Assembly: GCA_946122785.1 (NCBI GenBank)
Contig: CAMGYJ010000004.1
Location: forward strand, 60,086,679-60,150,678
Reading direction: 5' to 3'
DNA from: Linum tenue
Taxonomy: Eukaryota; Streptophyta; Magnoliopsida; Malpighiales; Linaceae
Length of the DNA stretch: 64,000 nt
Shown here: positions 59,941-64,000 of the stretch, one piece after another
Layout of the letters: each line of letters starts with the position of its first letter
How positions within the stretch are numbered: position 1 is the stretch's first letter
Position numbers and translations under genes: made by a program
Notes under the pieces: generated by a model
Told to the model about the DNA's origin: nothing
Database searches by the model: none
The model's input: only the letters and a program-made list of their open reading frames with translations

Positions 59941-60225
59941 TAGGGGTGTGCAATAGTGCGGTCTGTACCGGACCATATCGAATCAAACCGAAGTTTGTAC
60001 CGGACCGCACCGGACCGAGTATAATATGGTCCGGTTCTTGATCTACGTGAATTTTATAATGACTGAAGAAATGATGGACCGAGCTGATATTTGGACCGGA
60101 CCGTACCTGACCAAATGGACCGAATGCAACGATGGTCCGATCCTTGGTCCTACAATGTCTTTCACTAATGAACCACGGTTCTCATGAGTTTGGTCCGGTC
60201 CGAGCTGAACTTTTGCACACCCCTA
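59941..60225. mobile_element. hAT-type MITE, 285 bp, with exact 8-bp duplication
   Basis: The ends TAGGGGTGTGCAA and TTGCACACCCCTA are perfect 13-bp inverted repeats. TATAACAT flanks it at 59933-59940 and 60226-60233. Sub-terminal GGTCCGGTCCG/CGGACCG motifs recur. It is non-coding. The intact ends and exact duplication suggest a fairly young insertion. Confidence 0.92.
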
Positions 60226-60350
60226 TATAACATTTGGTATATTTTACCTTGCTTTCTTCCTTCTTTTTGTTGGTAGCAAGATAAATATTAGAGGTGGCAA
60301 TTCTCAATCCAATTGACCAATCTAATACACCAACAATAATTAATTTATAG

Positions 60351-61023
60351 GATGAAATTGAAGAACGCCTCCAAAGGGAAGATGGTTCGAGTGGTGAAGC
60401 TGGGGATAATATCTTTGCTTCTATAAATGAAGATATTTTATCCCAAGTACTTGGCCCGGAAAGGTATGGCCGTGTTCGTGGAATGGGATTTGGTGTCACT
60501 CCCAATATGTTTACCAAATCAAATATGGATGTGATTCGAGAAAATGAGGAAGTGAAAGAGCGCAATGAGGTACTAGAAGAGCAAGTCCAAACTTTGAATG
60601 AAAAAGTGGATTTTTGTGGGAAGGTCATTCTGAAGTTTATTGGTGCTACCAATTCAGAATTCCTTCAACAGGTATATGCACATTAATATTCTATGAACAA
60701 ACATCCCAAGTGGGAGTTTAATTACTTTATTTTATATATAAAAGTACTAACACAAAGCACAATTGTAGATTCCAAATATAGGAACAATGCTAGGGGGGAA
60801 ATTTGCGGGTGTTGATCAATCAAATGACATTGGTAATGCTAGTCGTGCCACTACTTCATCTCCAGGTTCGTTGATTCATCTCTTTTTGTATAATCATTAA
60901 TAAAAGGATAATATGTGCTATGTGTTCTACATCAATCACTCATTAACACTCCACTAAGCCTATTGGATTCACTAACACTTGTTATTCATGCATGCAGGTG
61001 GTGCGGAGCCTATGGTGGAATGA
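60351..61023 (+). pseudogene. C-terminal part of a CACTA (En/Spm) transposon-encoded protein
   Basis: Three segments join in frame through good GT-AG borders: 60351-60671, 60769-60865 and 60998-61023. They give 147 codons ending TGA. The encoded text includes ILSQVLGPERYGRVRGMG, GFGVTPN, a coiled-coil-like REN-EEVKERNEVLEEQVQTLN stretch, and a short tail. This is the conserved C-terminal signature of plant En/Spm-type proteins (Transposase_24 family in Pfam naming, from memory). The N-terminal part is absent, so the gene is truncated, but the remaining frame is undamaged. Confidence 0.7.
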
Positions 61024-61259
61024 AGATTTTCTATGCATTTAATGGAATAAAGGAATAAAGGAATTTGCACTCTTGTTTTAGTTTGATTTTCTTTTAGACC
61101 TTACATTATCCATGTTACATGTAAGGGATTATGGTTGGAAACTATGTTTTTATCATGTTTAAGTATGACATTGTCTATTTAATTAATGATATTTCAATTA
61201 TTTTTGGGTATTTTATTTTTCTAATGCACATATTTTTCTATATTTAATGAACAAGAAAA

Positions 61260-62007
61260 AAACTTCTGGACCATATATAATAGGTGACACTTACTCACTC
61301 CATTGACATTTTCATATGTCACAATAATTTCTTCCACCTACGTCTATTATTTGTCATATGCACGCCAAATAATTTTGAAAAAGCATATGCAATGAATAAA
61401 TGTGTTGAGAAATTGCGTCTATATATGACATTTACAAGCGTTACATGTGCTTGGAATTAGTAATATTTATAAACATCACAATAAGTTCTCATATTATTAG
61501 CATGAATTATCACAACAACAATTTTATTCGACCTATAAAAAAATGACATAACAAGTATTTCTAGTGACACATCAAAGTGAGGGGACAAAGTGTTACTCCA
61601 ACGGATGTAAATATTGCCTACTAGTAGTAATATGATATTTTTAAATGTCGTGAGAAAGTTCTTTTAATGTGACACTTATAAATGTCGTAAAAAATGACAT
61701 TTAGTGATTTTTAAAAACGTCGCTTGAAAGTTTAAATGAGAAGATTTAAATGTGACAATAACCACATTTGCGCGACATGTAAAAGCGCCGAAAAAGTTAT
61801 TTCTTGTGACAATGTATACGTCGTAGTAAACGTCGTAAAAACCATTCACCAACGTTTCTTGTAAATGTTAGTAAAATATGAAACGACGGAACTTTAAGCG
61901 ACATTTCTACGACGCTTCCAAAATTGTTGGTGTAGACTTGTTGTGACGTTTTTTTGGCTTAAAGCGACGCATCCAATTCGTCTCAAGAGACCATTTCTGT
62001 TGTAGTG
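61260..62007 (+). mobile_element. CACTA element 3' terminal region and terminal repeat
   Basis: The segment ends CCATTTCTGTTGTAGTG at 62007, the reverse complement of a CACTACAACAGAAATGG terminus. Before it lie many sub-terminal motifs of GACATTT, AATGTCGTAAAAA and ACGTCGT type in both orientations, as expected for CACTA transposase-binding repeats. No matching 5' CACTA end was found in the window. Confidence 0.75.
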
Positions 62008-62409
62008 AACCCATTAAAAATATCCACCTAATCCAATCCATTTAAATCCAATCCATTTGATTTAAATCCAATTGGATTGGTGGATTAATGGATTGATCCA
62101 TGGATCCAAATGGCAAATTACTGTTTGGTACCTATACTTTTTAAATTTTACATCATGGTAGTCAAAATTTAATTTTTTATACGAAAAATATCATTGGAAA
62201 ATTATGTTTTGGTACCTAAAATTTTATTATGACATTTTAGTACCTAAACTTTTCACATTTTACATATTGGTCCTTGGTTGAGGATGTCATTTGAATTCAT
62301 GGATAATTCACCAATCCATGGATCCACCAACCCAATCCACCAATTTATGGATCCACCAACCAAATCCACCAATCCATGGATCAATCCATTTGCCACCTCT
62401 AGTAAATAT

Positions 62410-62960
62410 ATTTGTGGAATTAGCCGAATGAATGTTTCTTTTAACATTGGGTATAGTTCCAAACTAAACAGTCCAAAACGACCTGCTCTTAAATTTATTA
62501 TTATCCAGTGAAAGCCAAGATATTCAACTCAGAATTGACATTAAATCATGGTACCACGCAGTTTCATTTCATTAGGAGACAGGAGTAGTAGAACTCGCTA
62601 GCATCGAATATTTCACTACGATATAACTTGTATGGAAACATTCATTCGGCTATCGTAGATCCCAAAATTCCTAATTGGATGTAACCTTTTTTTTTTGTGT
62701 GCATTTGTCGTGTTTTCCTAATTAGATGGCCGGGGACGGCTGACAAATGACAATTTCACATCCTAATCAAGAAAAAACCATTATTAATTAAGTATCACAA
62801 ATTGTAATTAGGTATGCTTGCAACCAAAAAAAAAAAAAAAAACAGCCGGCTCTTCCAAAACCTGTTCAATAAACTACATCAGTCACGACCGGTTCAAAGC
62901 TGACATTTCATCTCCATCACAGAATTTTTACTTTTTTTCTTTTCAAACCCAAAAAATATT
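62410..62960. other. Intergenic DNA upstream of the VQ gene
   Basis: No gene was found. An A-run lies at about 62826-62841. The right part is the distal promoter of the VQ gene. Confidence 0.4.
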
Positions 62961-62970
62961 TCCCGGTACA

Positions 62971-62980
62971 TATATATAAA
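62971..62980 (+). promoter_or_regulatory. TATA box of the VQ-motif gene
   Basis: TATATATAAA lies 53-62 bp before the start codon at 63033, which places transcription start near 63000-63010 and leaves a short leader. That leader contains a repeated ACAAATCAAAGCG. Confidence 0.7.
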
Positions 62981-63032
62981 GGCCTGAATTGAAGTACAAA
63001 TCAAAGCGGAAGAACAAATCAAAGCGCAAGAG

Positions 63033-63461
63033 ATGAACCAATTGGTTGGGAGAAATGGCGGGAGGCAGCAGCTGAAGGGTCCGAAGCCGCCGCCGGTGAA
63101 CACCAACACCACTCATGATCATCATCAGCAGCAGCACCGGCGGCGAGCCGGCGGCCCGGTGATAGTGTACGTGAAGTCGCCGGACGTGATTCACGTCCGC
63201 CCCGAGGAGTTCATGGGGCTCGTCCAGAGCCTCACCGGTAAGCGAGATGACGCCGCCGGCCCCACGAATGGTCCCGCCGAGGTCCTCCCTTGTTCATTAA
63301 TGCCGGCGCCGGCGGTAGATGGTGACATGGGTTTCGGCCACCGGCCGGAGAGGATGCTGGACGAGGAGGAATGGACCGGCGATCGTAGTAATTACTACAT
63401 GAGTGGAAGTGGGAACGATGTTAATTACTCTGAGAATTGGGAAGGATTCGACTATTATTAG
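63033..63461 (+). CDS. VQ-motif protein (142 aa, intronless)
   Basis: VQ proteins are plant transcriptional cofactors that bind WRKY factors or MAP-kinase substrates in the nucleus or plastid. The single exon encodes 142 aa. The core PVIVYVKSPDVIHVRPEEF is followed by the diagnostic FMGLVQSLTG (FxxxVQxLTG, about residues 60-69). The N-terminus is basic and rich in Pro, His and Gln (GPKPPPVN, HDHHQQQHRRRAGG), as in the MKS1/VQ8/VQ20-like group. The C-terminal half is acidic and Gly/Asn-rich, ending YSENWEGFDYY. Intronless structure is usual for VQ genes. The coding region is GC-rich against an AT-rich background. The start is the first ATG after the TATA box. Confidence 0.92.
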   Translation: MNQLVGRNGGRQQLKGPKPPPVNTNTTHDHHQQQHRRRAGGPVIVYVKSPDVIHVRPEEFMGLVQSLTGKRDDAAGPTNGPAEVLPCSLMPAPAVDGDMGFGHRPERMLDEEEWTGDRSNYYMSGSGNDVNYSENWEGFDYY

Positions 63462-64000
63462 TAATCCCCCCAATCGATCGATTTGTGAACTTTGGGTATA
63501 ATGTAAAATGTGGGGGTACAATGGTTTCAACAAATGGGATTCATTTTGATGTCTTTTTGATAGTTTTTTACAAAAATCTCAATTATGTTTAAAATTCTGG
63601 TGGATCGAGCCGTCCTTCTTCTTCTTCCGACAATCCGATACGTTGTGGTTTTTTTTAATCACGTTTTAGTATGTAGTCAAATTTATTTGGTACGAATATC
63701 AGGATCATATTTCTCTATGGTATCTCACAACCACTTACTCATATGGTGAGGGACGCGTTCTTTGGTTTAGAAAATGCAACTTTGAAGGTTGAGGACTTGA
63801 GATGCCTCAGGGGTTGAAGTTCTCCTTGGTTTTATAAAATCTAAATTAAAAGCAATGCGGAAAGGAAAAGCTAACTACTGGCGAGGGGAGGAAAGCAAGA
63901 AGGACGAGGCGTTAGACAGGGAAGCTCCCGCTAGAGTTCCTTAGACTCGTACGTCGATCCTGGCAACATAAGAACTGTTTGATCTCTGTTAGGTTTACTT
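63462..64000. other. 3' flank of the VQ gene
   Basis: The first 100-150 bp are probably its 3' untranslated region. Nothing else was recognised to the window end. Confidence 0.4.

Larger units (their letters stand above)
60289..62401. mobile_element. hAT-type element enclosing a CACTA 3' fragment
   Basis: The ends TAGAGGTGGCAA and TTGCCACCTCTA are perfect inverted repeats. The flanks ATAAATAT (60281-60288) and GTAAATAT (62402-62409) match at 7 of 8 positions. Near both ends are AATCCAAT and GGATTGGTGGAT-type motifs. About 60330-62007 is unlike the rest and looks like the 3' part of a CACTA element. The simplest model is a CACTA insertion, later shortened, inside a small hAT element. Capture of CACTA DNA by the hAT element is the alternative. 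Confidence 0.7.

Overview
This window is nuclear DNA from a flowering plant, almost certainly a eudicot. The genes contain many short GT-AG introns and the intergenic DNA is AT-rich and full of plant transposon debris. The proteins are plant-specific: a plastid Cpn20 chaperonin, carotenoid isomerase, a plant-type sucrose-phosphatase, an ABCG22-type half transporter, a CDPK and a VQ protein. I cannot name the species.

Layout. 1-8.8 kb is transposon-derived: a GGTCGACC motif cluster, probable LTR-element DNA, a small hAT-type MITE, a Ty1/copia relic and LINE relics. 9.0-10.4 kb (minus) is the chloroplast co-chaperonin CPN20 gene, with a MITE upstream. 12.9-18.9 kb is an island of 5'-truncated LINEs, all on the minus strand, with visible target-site duplications and one nested MITE. 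19.6-20.3 kb (minus) is an intronless Cys-rich gene of unknown function. 20.8-25.9 kb holds an unusual palindrome-array element, a copia-like LTR with a primer-binding site, and more MITEs.

25.9-42.4 kb is the gene-dense core. It contains a small two-exon membrane-protein gene, a 34-residue membrane micropeptide ORF, a tRNA-Cys(GCA) gene, sucrose-phosphatase (minus, 8 coding exons, 424 aa), carotenoid isomerase CRTISO (plus, 13 coding exons, 606 aa) and an ABCG22-type ABC transporter (minus, 9 coding exons, 761 aa, first intron of about 3 kb). Sucrose-phosphatase and CRTISO diverge from a shared intergenic promoter region. CRTISO and ABCG22 converge tail to tail. 42.4-51.5 kb is repeat-rich intergenic DNA. 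51.6-54.4 kb (minus) is a CPK1/CPK2-like calcium-dependent protein kinase (7 coding exons, 590 aa). 55-62.4 kb is again transposon-derived, including a hAT-type element that contains the 3' end of a CACTA element. 63.0-63.5 kb (plus) is a VQ-motif gene.

I built the coding models by hand from splice sites. In every multi-exon model the exon lengths sum to a whole number of codons and the protein length fits its family. Functionally, CRTISO makes the all-trans carotenoid precursors of abscisic acid, and ABCG22, Cpn20 and some CDPKs have been linked to ABA or guard-cell responses in Arabidopsis. Sucrose-phosphatase completes sucrose synthesis. Nothing in the sequence shows that these neighbours are co-regulated. 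I saw no clearly new multi-gene system. The most interesting observations are the transposon families and nested insertions, the micropeptide ORF, and the CRTISO 5' leader, where an upstream ORF overlaps the start codon.
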